A stretch of DNA of 64,000 nucleotides from Pseudo-nitzschia pungens (GCA_037355855.1 CM074764.1:3224001-3288000); one strand, 5' to 3'; shown: positions 1 through 11,576, counted from the first letter of the stretch. Translations and numbers: made by a program. The notes: generated by a model from the sequence alone, not told the origin.

Positions 1-2792
1 GGGTTTGAATTCGAAGAAGAAGCTTCACCCTGTGGAGATGTAGTCAGGTCATCTCCCTGTATTGGGCTTGGTGTTCAGAGGAAGAGAGAATCCTCCGACT
101 TAGATCGCCCTTCCTCAGCAAAAAGGCTTCGTGTCCCTCACCATCGCTTTTCACGTTCACAAGAAGCTACTTCTACGAATAATCTGTCATCGTCGACGCC
201 AAGAACTGGGGCATCTCCGGGGTACCAAAACTTCTATGGGCACTCCCATTCTGTACTGACATACCATGGTGGGAATCGCACACCAAGTCGCGGCAACCCT
301 CAGCAAGGAGGATACCATTCTGGATATTCTTCATACTATCGTTACCGCTCCCATGAACATTCCCAGTGGGACAGTCGATCACTTCTTTCCCCCGGACTGG
401 GTACTCCCAAAACAACATACCCCTCTTTCGAGTGTGATGATCACACTCATTCATCTCCTCCCTCATCACCAGGGACTCGAGCAGCATCAAAAATAGCGTC
501 GGCATCGACACCTGCAGCAAAATCTCCTTTTCGATCTCCACGAAGGGACTCTAGCTGTCACGGTTCAGAATCGAAAAACAATGCAGTGTTTCGCCCATCA
601 CCGTATTTCAAAAGATGCAACTTTAGCTTCGAGATAGATACTCCAAGCGGAACTTTGCCGACTGAAAATTATTCTCCAACCGGACCTACATTTGAACTAT
701 TGGGCGAAGATGCACCGTTTTTGGAAGACGATTTGTTTGGAAGTACTCTGATGGGTATCAATCGATCTCCTTCGCACGGCAACTCTGATGGAACGCCTTC
801 TCCTTCCTCTGCCAAACGTGATAGGCGACCACAAAGATCACCGATGTCTCCCGATGTTAGCGATTTCATATCATTCGATCAACTTGGCGCAATTCACGGA
901 GATTCAAGACCGTCTCTTCATCATGACAACCACCGCGATATCTCTGCGGATCGCAGATACCCTAACTCGGAAGGACACAATGACACTATGGAAACCGGAA
1001 CCAGAAAGCATCCCAAGGCAAGTGCTGTGACATTGAGTTGTAGGAAGGGCGAGCCTCCAAGTTCGAGATTAGATCCAAGAGCTGAACCTAAACAACTGTG
1101 GCCACCTAGCTCCGATGCAGCTTCAAAAGACCGAACATCCACCAGGGGTGGTCCCCACGGAGCAGTTCGCCTAGAGATTGGCGGTACAGGATCTCTTACC
1201 ACAAGGAAAACGTTAGAAGGAATCAACAACATGATGCAGCAGAGCTCGACCAGTCACAACAAAAGTTCAATAGAACGGAAAAATGTTGTCTCGGGATATG
1301 GCACTACGCCTGGTCGGGGTCAACCTTCTTCACAGCATCATAGAACCTCTCATCATCCATACTCATTTGGCGAAATTAATACTCCAAGCAAGGGATACAG
1401 TTACATGAGGGCAGGCCACGCACGGAGCAGACACAACTCCTATCCACCACCTGGGGCACAGGGTATGAAACCGTATCCTCGTAACGCTGATCATTCATAT
1501 TCTGCTGGAGTTCCTCCGAAACCAATTTATATGAGTCATCTTCCACATCGAGATAACAACCCCTTGTCTCATCAGCACAACAGTGTCCCGTCTTCTGTGG
1601 GAAAAGAAAACAATAAGAAAAAAGCCGCACCGAAAAGAAGTTCTTGTAATTGTAAGAAATCAAAGTGTCTGAAACTGTACTGCGAATGCTTCGCAGCGGA
1701 ACGCTTTTGCCAGGGATGCAATTGCGTCGATTGTCGAAACACACCAGAATTCGGAGAGGATCGTGAAAAGGCGATTAAAGATACGCGTGCTAAGAACTCG
1801 AAAGCTTTCCAACCAAAGCTCGTGATAAAGAATTCTCAAGGTGCAGAGGCCGCAGAAAAGGTCCATAATACAGGTTGCAAATGCAAGAAGTCACAATGTC
1901 TAAAGAAATACTGCGAGGTACGTCAGCTCATGAGTAGATCGTCATCATTATTTTTCAAATTGATGTTCCCCTGACATGCGTGTATTTGCAATCATAGTGT
2001 TTCAACGCCGGTGTGTTCTGCGGGAGCAAATGCAAGTGTACGAATTGCATGAATTATGCTGGATCACAACAGTTGGCGGACAAACGTAACAAAATGAAGG
2101 ATCCTGTCGGTGCAGAATACGCCCTCCGTGCATCGCACGACCAGTGGAAATCAGGGAGCTCAAGTTCAAGTCGTAAATCGCTGTCGCAGACACATCGACG
2201 ACAACCTATGCCGTCTCCTGTCATCGGCATGCCGCCGCATCATCACATAGTCCATCCAAGTCCAAGGGGATATCCAGCTCATGGAAGTCACAGTTATCTT
2301 CGTTCACAACATTCACAGAGACATTATATGGGGCCTCCTGTACCTCCAATGAATTACCACGGTCATCATCAAATGGGGTATCCCCCAATTCCTTTAACTC
2401 ACGGTTATCCTCAACCGCCGCAAAGATTGCCACCAGGAGAGGGACCTCCCCATAGTATGTATCGTCCTTTTCGCAGTAGCCGTCCTCAATCATCTGGAAG
2501 ACCTATGCCGACACCAAAATTCAAGGACCATCCGAAAAATACAGCTGGAAGCCCAAGAACACCCGGTGTACGCAAGGCTTTCGATCCAGCAACCAACCGA
2601 AAAAAGCGGAAGGTGCCTCCTGGGGAGTTGGAACCAACCAAACCTTATTTTGGTGATGGTATACCAGAACAACCTAAAATCACTGGTCTTGCTGTCTTGT
2701 CATTCTTATCGAACGATGATTTGTATCACGCTTCTCTTGTTTCTAAGAGCTGGTCGAAGCTTGCGATGGACGAAGAGCTCTGGAAATTTTAG
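1..2792 (+). CDS. CXC/tesmin-TSO1-like (CRC) protein with C-terminal F-box; 5' end outside window
   Basis: The frame is open from base 1 to 1917 (639 codons) with no ATG, so the start lies upstream. A GT-AG intron (1918-1997, 80 bp) splits the second CXC motif; exon 2 runs 1998-2792 and ends in TAG. The N-terminal part is long, Ser/His/Pro-rich and probably disordered. About 1633-2060 encodes a CRC domain: two Cys-rich CXC motifs (CNCKKSKCLKLYCECF and CKCKKSQCLKKYCECF) joined by a linker with KAFQPK, the family hallmark. In known members the CXC motifs bind DNA (CHR-like elements) in DREAM/MuvB-type cell-cycle complexes; a nuclear role is inferred. A basic NLS-like KKRKV lies near 2600. The last ~40 residues (ITGLAVLSFLSNDDLYHASL then VSKSWSKLAMDEELWKF) fit an F-box, which would recruit SKP1/Cullin. 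That pairing is unusual. The CRC call is firm and the F-box call good. Confidence 0.9.
1918..1997 (+). other. Intron in CRC gene
   Basis: Donor GTACGT and acceptor ATCATAG. Removing 80 bp restores the second CXC motif (KKYCE joined to CFNAGVFC) in phase 0. Reading through the intron would stop the protein at 1974. Confidence 0.9.
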
Positions 2793-3039
2793 TAAATGGG
2801 TTGCTTTAATTACACATAGATAATGCGAATTTATTCCATTCAAGGAATCGCACACTTCTCTTGGTTAACCAAAAAAGTATCTGCCAAGCATTTCTCAACA
2901 ATTGTGTATCGTAAAAGAAAGTAGATATCGTGTTCACAGAAACCGAAACACAAAATATATCGCCTTTTGGGGATGAAAAACCAGCTCTCTATTTGCTTCC
3001 TTTTGAGTATCATACACATGTAAGGAGACTCATGACACG

Positions 3040-4828
3040 CTATACACCGTTATCGCTGTAAACCCTCTTTCCTTTGCTGTAACTTTTGTTGCTGTTTCGT
3101 TTTCGAAAAGCTCCCTTCTGACGATTTTTTTTTTTCTGCAGCTCAAGCTGTAACTGAACACGTGCCCTAGCCTGTTCTTGTAGCTGAAGGCGAGATAGAT
3201 TTGCAAGTTCAGCAGGAGGACACAATATGCTTAAAGATGTGCTGTTCACAGAGACAGAAACATGACCATCTTCTGACTTGACAGACCCGTCGCTGTCCGC
3301 AAAATTATCATCATCAGCCATATCAGAATTTTCTAGATCAGAGCTGTTGTTTTCTTCCTCAATAAATTTATTGTTCTCCGCAATATCAGCATCAGCATCA
3401 GCATCAGCATCGTAATAGTAAAGCTGAGTTTGTTGACATGAGTTCACGTCAGTGTATCCACTCGCCTTCAGTTCCTCATCCAACCGTAACTGGGCTTTGC
3501 TAGCCAAGCACACACTTTCAGTGTCTGCGATCTCTCCGTCAACTCTCCCATTGTCAATTGTAGATTGCTGGTGCCTTTTGAGCACTTTCAAAACCGAATC
3601 CCACGATAAAAATAAATTTTCCAACTCGGATTCAGGGATTTGAAATTGGAGTTTGTGCGTGAAGAACTTCAGAAGACAGGCGGTGTCTCTTTCGTAGAGT
3701 TGCCTAGCGTTCGGGTGTCTGGTCGAAACCATCTGAGGAAAATCGATCAACGTCACAACTGGTTTTGGCTCTCCGTTGTCAAGGAAGTATAATGGTTGGG
3801 GTTTCGTGTTATTTTCCCCATCATCAGATTGATGATCAGGTTGAAAGCGTTGAAGATGATCTGGTTCCCAGGGTCCTCGCGCGCTGAGCATTCCTGGAGT
3901 AGTCTCTGCTGCAACCGACATGCCAGAATGCCGTACGTAATGATCGTGTTCCTGCGATAGACTGTTTTGCTGAATCCCACTTACATCAACAATTAGATTG
4001 AATTCATTCAAATCACAGTGAACTAATCCGTGCTTGGCAAGGCGCAACGCCAAGTCACTGGCCTGGTGAAAGATCGAAGCTGCTTGTTCTGCGCTTAATT
4101 TCGTCCTAATTATCTGGTAAAGAGGAACCCCGCGGATCAACGACATCGCAACGACGTGTCTATTGTGCGCAATAGGTTCTGGAGTTGGGTAGTCAACATT
4201 GTACAAGGCCTTCATGAAGGCAAATTCTTTCAACGCAGATTTCCGACTTAAAAATAGCCAGGAATTGGCTTGATTCATCATCGGAGCCCCCACATTTCGT
4301 CCCTTCTGGTGATAGACGAAATAATCTCTAGTTTTCTTGACGTTACGAAAACTAGTCCGACCCAGACGATGAAACTTCAATACTATTTGGTCCCCGTTAG
4401 GACGTACAGCCAAGTAAATATCACTTTCCTTTCCAGTTCCTATTCTATCCCCAATGGCAGCAATAATCTTCCGAGACTTGAGGTTATGCAAAGTTAAGAT
4501 GTCGTAACCAGCTGCTCGAATTCGAATGACGGAAAGAAAAAGACGCTACTTCAATGAGATGGAAATAGTTCATCTATGGAGAAAGACAAATTGTCTTACC
4601 TGTAGTAATGCGATATCCATCATATCCACAAGACTGATCGTGCGACAGGAGTTTGTCACGCAACAGACTACTAAGTATTTTGCCAGTACCGCCATGTCGA
4701 AGTGAGGATAGAGTCGCGATCAATGAGGACGGAACCAACGCATGCTTCTGCATCCCTTTCTCGACAGCCTCAAGAACGCGAAAATCTGTGGGACCCATAG
4801 TCCTAAGTACAGTAGGATCGAGCTTCAT
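3040..4828 (-). CDS. RIO2: RIO2-type atypical serine kinase (two exons)
   Basis: RIO2 kinases act in cytoplasmic maturation of the 40S ribosomal subunit. Exon 1 (4828-4600) encodes the N-terminal winged helix (KLDPTVLRTM, DFRVLEAVEKGM, LIATLSSLRHGG). An 88-bp GT-AG intron (4512-4599) follows. Exon 2 (4511-3040) gives 566 residues in total. The kinase part shows the P-loop GTGKESDIY, the ATP-binding Lys in VLKFHRLGRTSF (about residue 122), catalytic Asp in HCDLNEFN (about 243; the family usually has HGDFNEFN) and metal-binding Asp in LIDFPQMVS (about 333). About 70 extra residues sit between the last two motifs. The insert begins at GTAAGT, so it may be an unspliced intron, although it stays in frame. 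The C-terminus is acidic with an Ala-Asp run, then basic. The gene is convergent with the CRC gene. The family call is very firm; the exact insert structure is not. Confidence 0.93.
4512..4599 (-). other. Intron in RIO2 gene
   Basis: On the minus strand the donor is ACAG|GTAAGA and the acceptor GAGCAG|CTGG. Splicing joins RITT to AGYDIL, matching the conserved end of the RIO2 winged helix and the following kinase linker. Confidence 0.9.
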
Positions 4829-6082
4829 CTTTCTTTTTTCCTATCTAACGCTGTTGTTGGGGTGCGTGGAGCTGTGGAACCAGAGATGTATCGTGATCAG
4901 TTCTAATGTTGGTATTGAAGACGGCAAAAGAAAGTTGTTCTCAAAATCAAACTTTCAACACACGACGGTTTCGCGTTTCGCCCCAGGGTCCTTAGTTGAA
5001 ATCTCTGGTGGGCAGAGATGGTTGGTGCCTGGCGAAAGGAAAATTTTGAGTCGTATCTGGATTGAATCGTGAATTGGCGCTTCAGTAAGTGGGGCATGGG
5101 GTACTTGTACGTAATCTTACCCAGGGGTCATAATAAGAAGGGGTGTGCCACGATCGCTAAAAATCGGTGATTCATATTCCATGTGTGGTCCAATTTAGAA
5201 AAATTTCCCTCAACCTCAATTTTTTTTTTCCACTTTCACTGCATAATACTAACAAAAACTATTACACTTCAATCTATCAACTCCATCAAAAATTGTAACA
5301 AAATCATATGTGAATATTGTATCTAGCCCAATTTTTTACAAGGATTATGAATATGTAACTGCTTTTCACTCTAGATGGATGGAAGATAAAGTAAGTTATT
5401 CGGATGGATGGTCCAAATTTTGGTTCCAAGTGGAAGCTTTTAATTGAACGATCCGATTTTGTATTTTATATTCCAGGTGGAAGGCACAGATCACTGGTAG
5501 TTTGAATCAGCAATATCAGACAGCAGATGGATGTAAACTGAAAAAGGTACTTACTACTTGACTCTCAACTATACGTGAACTGAATATCGGTGGCAGTAAG
5601 CCACAGCTTCGTATCTGCAGGCTTGATTCTTGCAAGGCTCGGACGCAGATAACACCCACTTCGTCCCCGCGAGTCTTCAAGGAATCACCTCACCAGAGCT
5701 AATTCCAGTACGCAGCTGTAACATACCATGCATACTCCTGCAATGCTCCGCGTTGTGCTTTTATTGTATCAGATAGCTCAAATACAGCATAGCTTGAATA
5801 CTAGCCACACTCGTAGCGTTCCATAGCCTTCCGGGCATGCGTACCTTCGGAGCAGCGTGTCCAATCAGCGCTTCGTGTGCATTGGCTCGCGCTGCTAGTA
5901 CTCATGGTGGTCAGGACATACGTTGCTTGTAACAGGGACAACATGTCCCCGTAACTGGGACACCATTGCGTGTCCGCAATGCTTGTGGCAGGCCACACAG
6001 TCCCTCTGCATGCCAGACATATAACAAGCCTTAGCCTAATGGCTACTCTCATGCTCAGCGCTATACCTCCTGGCCGCGCTAG

Positions 6083-6780
6083 TAGTCATCGTAAAGACAG
6101 ATACTCCAATTCGTCCCCGCTGTCAGAAGCGGTGAATACTTGTTCTTTGTCTTGCGACTGCTCGTTATAACAGAGACGACATATCATTTGTTGCTTGTCC
6201 ATATCAGGGAACGTCATAACAGGCCGAGTCCCCATGGCTGAAGCATCCTTACTTGCAATACTGTGCGCAATGTCGTTACACTCGTAACAACAGAGACGAC
6301 ATTTCCCCGTAACGGAAGCATAGGCTCGTCTCTCTGTTGACACAGGCTCAGCGCGTTGTCACCTGTTGCTAGGGCTCCACAGCAGGGAACGCCATAACAG
6401 GCCGAGTCTCCACAGGTCTCATGTCCATAGCAGGGAACGCAATAACAGGCTGAGTTCCCATAGGTCTCGGCATTCACCGTGAAGACAGACTATCTAATCT
6501 GTCCCCGCTGTCTGATGCGGTGAATCCTTGTCTTGACATCGTAGCAGGTCCATGCTAGCAGGGAATGCCATAACAGGCCAAGTCCCCTCGGGTCTCAGCA
6601 CTGCGGCACTAACGTTGGCATTCACCGTGAAGACAGACTATCCAATCTGTCCCCGCTGGCTGAAGCGGTGAATCCTTGTTCTATGTTGGTGCGATTGCTT
6701 TGCTCTGCGTTCGGCATTCTAGCATTCACCGTGAAGACAGGAGTACCACGCCATTCTGTCCCCGCTGTCTGATGCGGTGA
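6083..6780. repeat. Repeated ~54-bp hairpin units within hAT-like element
   Basis: Units at 6472-6525, 6620-6673 and 6724-6780 start ATTCACCG and end CGGTGAAT (the last ends CGGTGA), so the ends pair. Inside each unit GAAGACAG and CTGTCCCCGCTGTCTGATG can form a second stem. A weaker copy ends at 6137. They alternate with a second motif, CAGGGAACGCCATAACAGGC and variants, at about 6196, 6378, 6432 and 6559. The result is a higher-order repeat with conserved potential RNA or DNA foldback structure. Confidence 0.75.
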
Positions 6781-7313
6781 TGCGATGTCTTGCTTGGTCT
6801 TCTACTAGTACTTGCGCTCCTGCGCTATCCGCTGCTTACTGGCTCTTCAGCAGTGGTTCTTAGTACAATGTACTCACGGCAGATGGGCGTCCTGAATACA
6901 GGTCCATCAAAGAGCGTCATTGCTCCTGCCGTAGGCCATATTCCGTATCCTTGTCCTTGTGCTATCTACCATGCCGTAATCCTCTGTCCATGTAGGTCGT
7001 GAGCTCTGTTAGCGTCACATTGCTCTTTACGGGCGAGCGTCACATTGCTCCTCGTTGGGTCATCTTCAGTTCCATGCTCCCTGTCTAACTTCAGGTCGAC
7101 AATGCGCTGCCGGTCCAAGTTGCGCTTGTCCCCTTGCTCCAGTCGATCCGTCTTCTAGCTGTTGTACGCTTCTCTCCTGTCAGGGCATCGACCTTGTCCT
7201 CTTGCTGCCGCTACTGCGCTTTCGCTGCAGTCACTCTTTCGCTGCAAGGACAGGCATAACCACATTGTCCCCGCTGTTCTTCAGGGAAAGAGAATAATCG
7301 GTCTAGCTTCTGC

Positions 7314-7469
7314 TTCAAATCGCGTCTAGCGTCGAGCTTTGAATCGCCACTGTCAGCGCTTTGTTTTCAAATCGCGTCTAGCGTCGAGCTTTGAATCGCC
7401 ACTGTCAGCGCTTTGTTTTCAAATCGCGTCTAGCGTCGAGCTTTGAATCGCCACTGTCAGCGCTTTGTC
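7314..7469. repeat. Three tandem copies of a 52-bp unit
   Basis: The unit begins TTCAAATCGCGTCTAGCGTC and starts at 7314, 7366 and 7418. Copies are nearly identical, then decay into a diverged fourth (CTTCAAGTCACGTCCAGCGT). It lies inside the hAT-like element. Confidence 0.9.
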
Positions 7470-7557
7470 TGCTTCAAGTCACGTCCAGCGTCTGCTGCGA
7501 ATCCTTGTGACTGTCTCTATCGATCCGTGAATATTAATCCGTGGGTATCAATCCATC

Positions 7558-7636
7558 GTTGCTATCGATCCGGTTGCTATCGATTTGGTTGTTATCGATC
7601 CGGTTGCTATCGATCCGGTTGCGATCGATCCGTTGC
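7558..7636. repeat. 15-bp tandem array centred on ATCGAT
   Basis: Five or so copies of GTTGCTATCGATCCG with variants; each contains the palindrome ATCGAT. The array lies inside the hAT-like element. Confidence 0.85.
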
Positions 7637-7973
7637 TCCGGAATACAGCAATCAATCATTCGTTGTAATCCATCGGGCGCTTCGCCGTTCCACAGAATAC
7701 AGCAATCAATCGCCGTTCCACAGAATACAGCAATCGCTCGTGCGCTTTCCACCGTACGCTTTCAGTGCAAGGACAAGCTACGTATAGCACATTGTCCCCG
7801 TTGTTCTTCAGTGAAAGCGATCGCGATCTTGGCGGCAAATTTTCAGGGGAGACACCTTTTCTTCGTCGGGCACTACCGATGACACCTTTTCTTCTGTCAC
7901 GAGCAAAGATGGGCTTCTTGTTGAGGATATTGGTAGTTTCAGAGATACTTTTGCAAATAATTGCAAATATACA

Positions 7974-8170
7974 TAGAAGCCTTTCGGCCGTCATACAAGC
8001 CTTTCGGCCGTCATACAAGCCTTTCGGCCACCGAACGTCACAAACGTTCAGGTTCGATGCCAAGAAGACATACAGGCCTTTCGGCCGTCGATTCGTCCCT
8101 GGAAACAGGGTCTAGTTCGCAGTTGCCTTCTGCGACATACATGCAGGCCTTGCGGCCTCCTATCCATCCG
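7974..8170. repeat. 20-bp GGCC-palindrome repeats
   Basis: Three contiguous copies of CTTTCGGCCGTCATACAAGC occupy 7974-8032, and further GGCCTTTCGGCC or GGCCTTGCGGCC copies follow near 8072 and 8146, with isolated ones to about 8990. Each can fold into a short stem. An in-frame 261-codon ORF across this stretch shows no recognisable protein and is read as chance. Confidence 0.75.
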
Positions 8171-9849
8171 GGGTCTGGTCTGCAAACGACAGGGTTCCCG
8201 GAGCTTATCCTCGCCTGTACACAACAGGGTCACTGGACATCTATTCATTTCTATTGCAACCATTGCAATCTTCAGTTCTTTCGATACATGGATACCCTAT
8301 CCAAACGAGAAGAAATGGCAATCACTGGATCTGTCCGTTGTCCAAGTGAAAGACGTTCGAAAAATATTCCGATCGATTTGGTCTGTGTGTTACTGATTGC
8401 GAGAGGCCCTCTCTCAGTGACAGTCCTTTCGGACCATAGACGATCAACCATCCAATCAGTCCGTCGATTGGTTCTCGATGGTTATCCCTGTACGTCACCT
8501 GGCTGCAATCCACACGTTCATTGCTTACGACTTGTAGCAATCGGTCCCCACTTACTCCTGCTGATCGGGCTGAAGCTGATGGAGCCACCATCAACTCTGT
8601 TTCATAGACACTGGCGTGGGTCTCGTCCTAGTGTCCCGGTCTGTCTGTTCAGCAGCGAGTCCCCGTTTACATCACTGCGGATTCCGAAGAGACATTCGGA
8701 CATCCACTGGAGGCACTGCGATGTCAATCGTCTTGTCGACGATTGAGTTTTACATCCAGCAGATGGTTCTTTTTCATCCGGGAAGCTCAGATACAAGACG
8801 TCCGGGTACGACGCTCGTCTTCCAAGATCTCAGATGCCAGACGGTGATCGGCCGACTGTTTGTGCGTTTTTTACATCAATCGCCTGATGCCGTCGCAGAT
8901 CAGGCGTTCGGATTTCTTCAAGGCTCTAGTCAGCGTCCTGAGATCGATGGCATTCTCATCGCGTTTCGGCGATTCGAATGTGTCCGGCCTTTCGGCTGAA
9001 CGACGAGACCTTGGGTCTGATAAACTGTAAAGATTTCGCTCGTCAGCAAAACAGGGAGAGCAGCAACAACAGTACAGCACGGAGTGCAGGCAGTTGGTTA
9101 GACTACAGAGGATACTGTTCAAGCGCTATTGCATACACCATGAGCACACTACTTACCACTCTAGAGGTACATTAGAGATGTCAAGTATCGATGCCGGGCA
9201 TGATGTGTTCTTTTAGTTTAAACTGAGAGTCTCGTATTCCAAAGAGTGAGAGCTTTCCGGAGGGAGCTCCGAATAGTGTATCGCTGATTCGTATGTCGGT
9301 AAAGGGTCAGGGTACGTAGGTCCAGTACTTAATTCAACGTACTGACCATACCTTTTACTGACACTCTGTAGCACCAGTACTGTAGTGTACACACTGTACA
9401 CTGTAGTACTTTACTTGAATCGTTGCGCTCGCTAACTCGCTCGCTCGTGAACTAACTGCAGAGGCTGGGTATCTGGTTATAGTACAAATCGTACACAATG
9501 ACCATACCCCGACGGTAAGTAGCATAATATCGAGGTGAAATATCTTCATAGGAGAGTGATTGGAAGTGTACTTGGTAAGTTGCTTTATCAGGTACACTTT
9601 TACTAGTGATATGCAGTAAATTATGAGAAGAAAAAAATTGACTGAGGGAAATTTTTCTAAATTGGACCACACATGGAATATGGAGTGCCATTTTTTTTAC
9701 TAGTATTTGTACGTTGAACACGGACGACGGACAGACGTCGTGCACACCCCTTCTTATTATGACCCCTGATCTTACCACGGTATCCTGTATCCTCACACTT
9801 TTTTTTTTGGTAATTTTACTTTTTTTAACTTGCAGCTTAAAACATACCT

Positions 9850-10688
9850 GGGCCATCCGATGGTTTTATTTTCGCGCGGTTTTTGAGGACCGCGCGTAAC
9901 TAAAACCGTTAAGACCGTTATTAGACGTTAAAATTATGCGTCTAAAAACTTTTTTAGACGCATAACTATGCGTCTAAAAACTTTTTTAGACGCATAACTT
10001 ATGCGTCTAAAACATGTACTAACGTGTGTACAATTCTACAGAGTTATGCGTCTAAAATTTTTTTAGACGCACAACTGGTCCAAATTAGCGTAGAACTCAG
10101 TAGTAAACTGAAGAATTTTTAGACGCATAACGCAAATACTTAACGAGATGGGAATGATTTCTTGAGAATATGAAACGGGAATCTTTTTTATCTTGATATT
10201 CGAGTAAGCTTATCCAATAAGTATCGAACTTTATGTGTTTCCTTGTACGTTGAAGATTCAGGACATCTTTGTTATATGTACATGAATATCATATATGTAG
10301 TATATTGAAGTACCTGCGGGATTCAATAATCATTTAGAGGCCTTTCGTCTAAAAATTTTTAGACGCATGCGTCTAAAACTTGTACTAGCCTTTGTAGGAT
10401 TATACAGGACCAATGCGTCCAGACACATAATTATGCGTCTAAAACTTGTACTAGCCTGCGTACGATTATACGGGACCAATGCGTCTAGACGCATAATTAT
10501 GCGTCTAAAAAAATTTTAGACGCACAGTGCGTCTAAAGTTAGACGCAAGACGCATAGTTATGCGTCTAAAAACTTTTGTAGACGCATAGTTATGCGTCTA
10601 AAGTTAACGGTCGTTAACGGTTTTTAACGGTTATAACTTTTCGCGCGGTCCTCAAAAACCGCGCGAAAATAAAACCATCGGATGGCCC
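9850..10688. mobile_element. Foldback-type element with 47-bp TIRs and internal GCGTCTAA motif arrays
   Basis: Both ends carry a perfect inverted repeat of about 47 bp starting GGGCCATCCGATGGTTTTAT and ending in a CGCGCGGT...ACCGCGCG hairpin. The 839-bp interior holds at least 15 copies of GCGTCTAA or its complement TTAGACGC, often as facing pairs (ATGCGTCTAAAA...TTTTAGACGCAT). No coding capacity is seen. I found no convincing TSD. A central segment (about 10139-10347) matches 14100-14325 inside an A'-type LTR, so the element has picked up or been entered by LTR sequence. Confidence 0.85.
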
Positions 10689-11304
10689 TGGCTGGAACTT
10701 GGACTACGTACATAATTTTTGACCAACTGTACCCACATTTTGTCAATTTATTATTTTTTCTAAAAAAAATACCATCCCTCACAACCCATTTTCTGTGCAT
10801 GCAAGGGGGAAACGTTAAGTTTTTGGGGTGAAAAATGTTTTTTACTGTGAAAAACCCGTCTGTTAACTGTTTTTTTACCCATGCTCGCAACGTTAATACC
10901 CTACCTCCAAAGGTCATTTTTGAGACCCTATCCTTTGGCCCAGATGTCAAAATTTTATATGCCGCAGCATGCCTTTAATTTTGCTTGGGCAGTGCCCTCT
11001 TTTTTTATTGTATATCATGACAAAAAATGAAGGCGCACGGTCATAATTTTTCTCTCGTCCACATGTAAGATGTCACACCCCAACCTCTCAATATTATGTG
11101 CTTCAACCTCAAAATTTTTTATCCTCCATCCTCTTAAAATGACATGCTCCATTGTCCAAATATCTCACTCTCTGTCCTACAAATATTTCTGTCTTTGTCC
11201 TCATAATTTATCAGGCGCCGACATCATAATCTACCAGTCTAAGAATCACATAATAATACAATATTATTAAGGTTAAGAGCTACTACCCTGACTGCTACTA
11301 CCAA
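10689..11304. other. AT-rich noncoding stretch
   Basis: No ORF, RNA gene or repeat structure that I recognise. It holds homopolymer runs and decayed sequence only. Confidence 0.5.
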
Positions 11305-11575
11305 ATTCTGTCGCATTTCATTTCAGGTGCCATCACATTTTATTTCAATTGCTGTTGCATTCTATTCAGTTGCCATTTTCAATTGCCATCGCATCGTATT
11401 TCAGTTCCTGTTGTATCATTGCATCCTGTTTTCAGTTCCCGTCACATCGTATTTTCAGTTCCCATTGCATTGTATTTCAGTTCCTGTTGCATTGTCCCAT
11501 CGTATTTCAGTTCCCATCGCATCGTGTTTTCAGTTCCTGTTGCATTGTATTTCAGTTTGCGTCAGATTGTTTTTC
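11305..11575. repeat. ~24-bp tandem repeats (CATTGTATTTCAGTTCCTGTTG type)
   Basis: Degenerate copies of a unit with GCATYGTATTTCAGTTCC recur through the stretch. The same repeat reappears at 12108-12200 and 13190-13365, so one repeat region was split by the two inverted-repeat elements that follow. The short ORFs here are translations of the repeat. Confidence 0.75.
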
Positions 11576-11576
11576 A

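Larger units (their letters stand above)
5114..9776. mobile_element. hAT-like DNA transposon, non-autonomous, with 8-bp TSD
   Basis: The element itself is 5122-9768 (4647 bp), bounded by an 8-bp direct repeat ATCTTACC at 5114-5121 and 9769-9776. Both ends begin CAGGGGTCATAATAAGAAGG on their own strand; the terminal match is perfect for 27 bp. A second inverted match of about 40 bp lies further in (around 5172-5212 and 9648-9690, with ATTCCATGTGTGGTCC). The 8-bp TSD and CAGGG terminus are typical of the hAT superfamily. No ORF inside looks like a transposase (no RNase H-like core or hAT C-terminal dimerisation region), so it is probably mobilised in trans. The interior is almost wholly short structured repeats, annotated separately. 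Confidence 0.88.

Noticed and set aside
586..1974. CRC protein starting at GTG 586
   Set aside because: The frame is open from base 1 and GTG starts are not expected in a nuclear gene; the end at 1974 is inside the intron.
7314..7469. CRISPR-like array of 52-bp units
   Set aside because: Straight tandem repeat without spacers.
7961..8746. 261-codon ORF inside the hAT-like element
   Set aside because: It runs across 20-bp repeats, has no domain or balanced composition, and overlapping ORFs are equally long in other frames.
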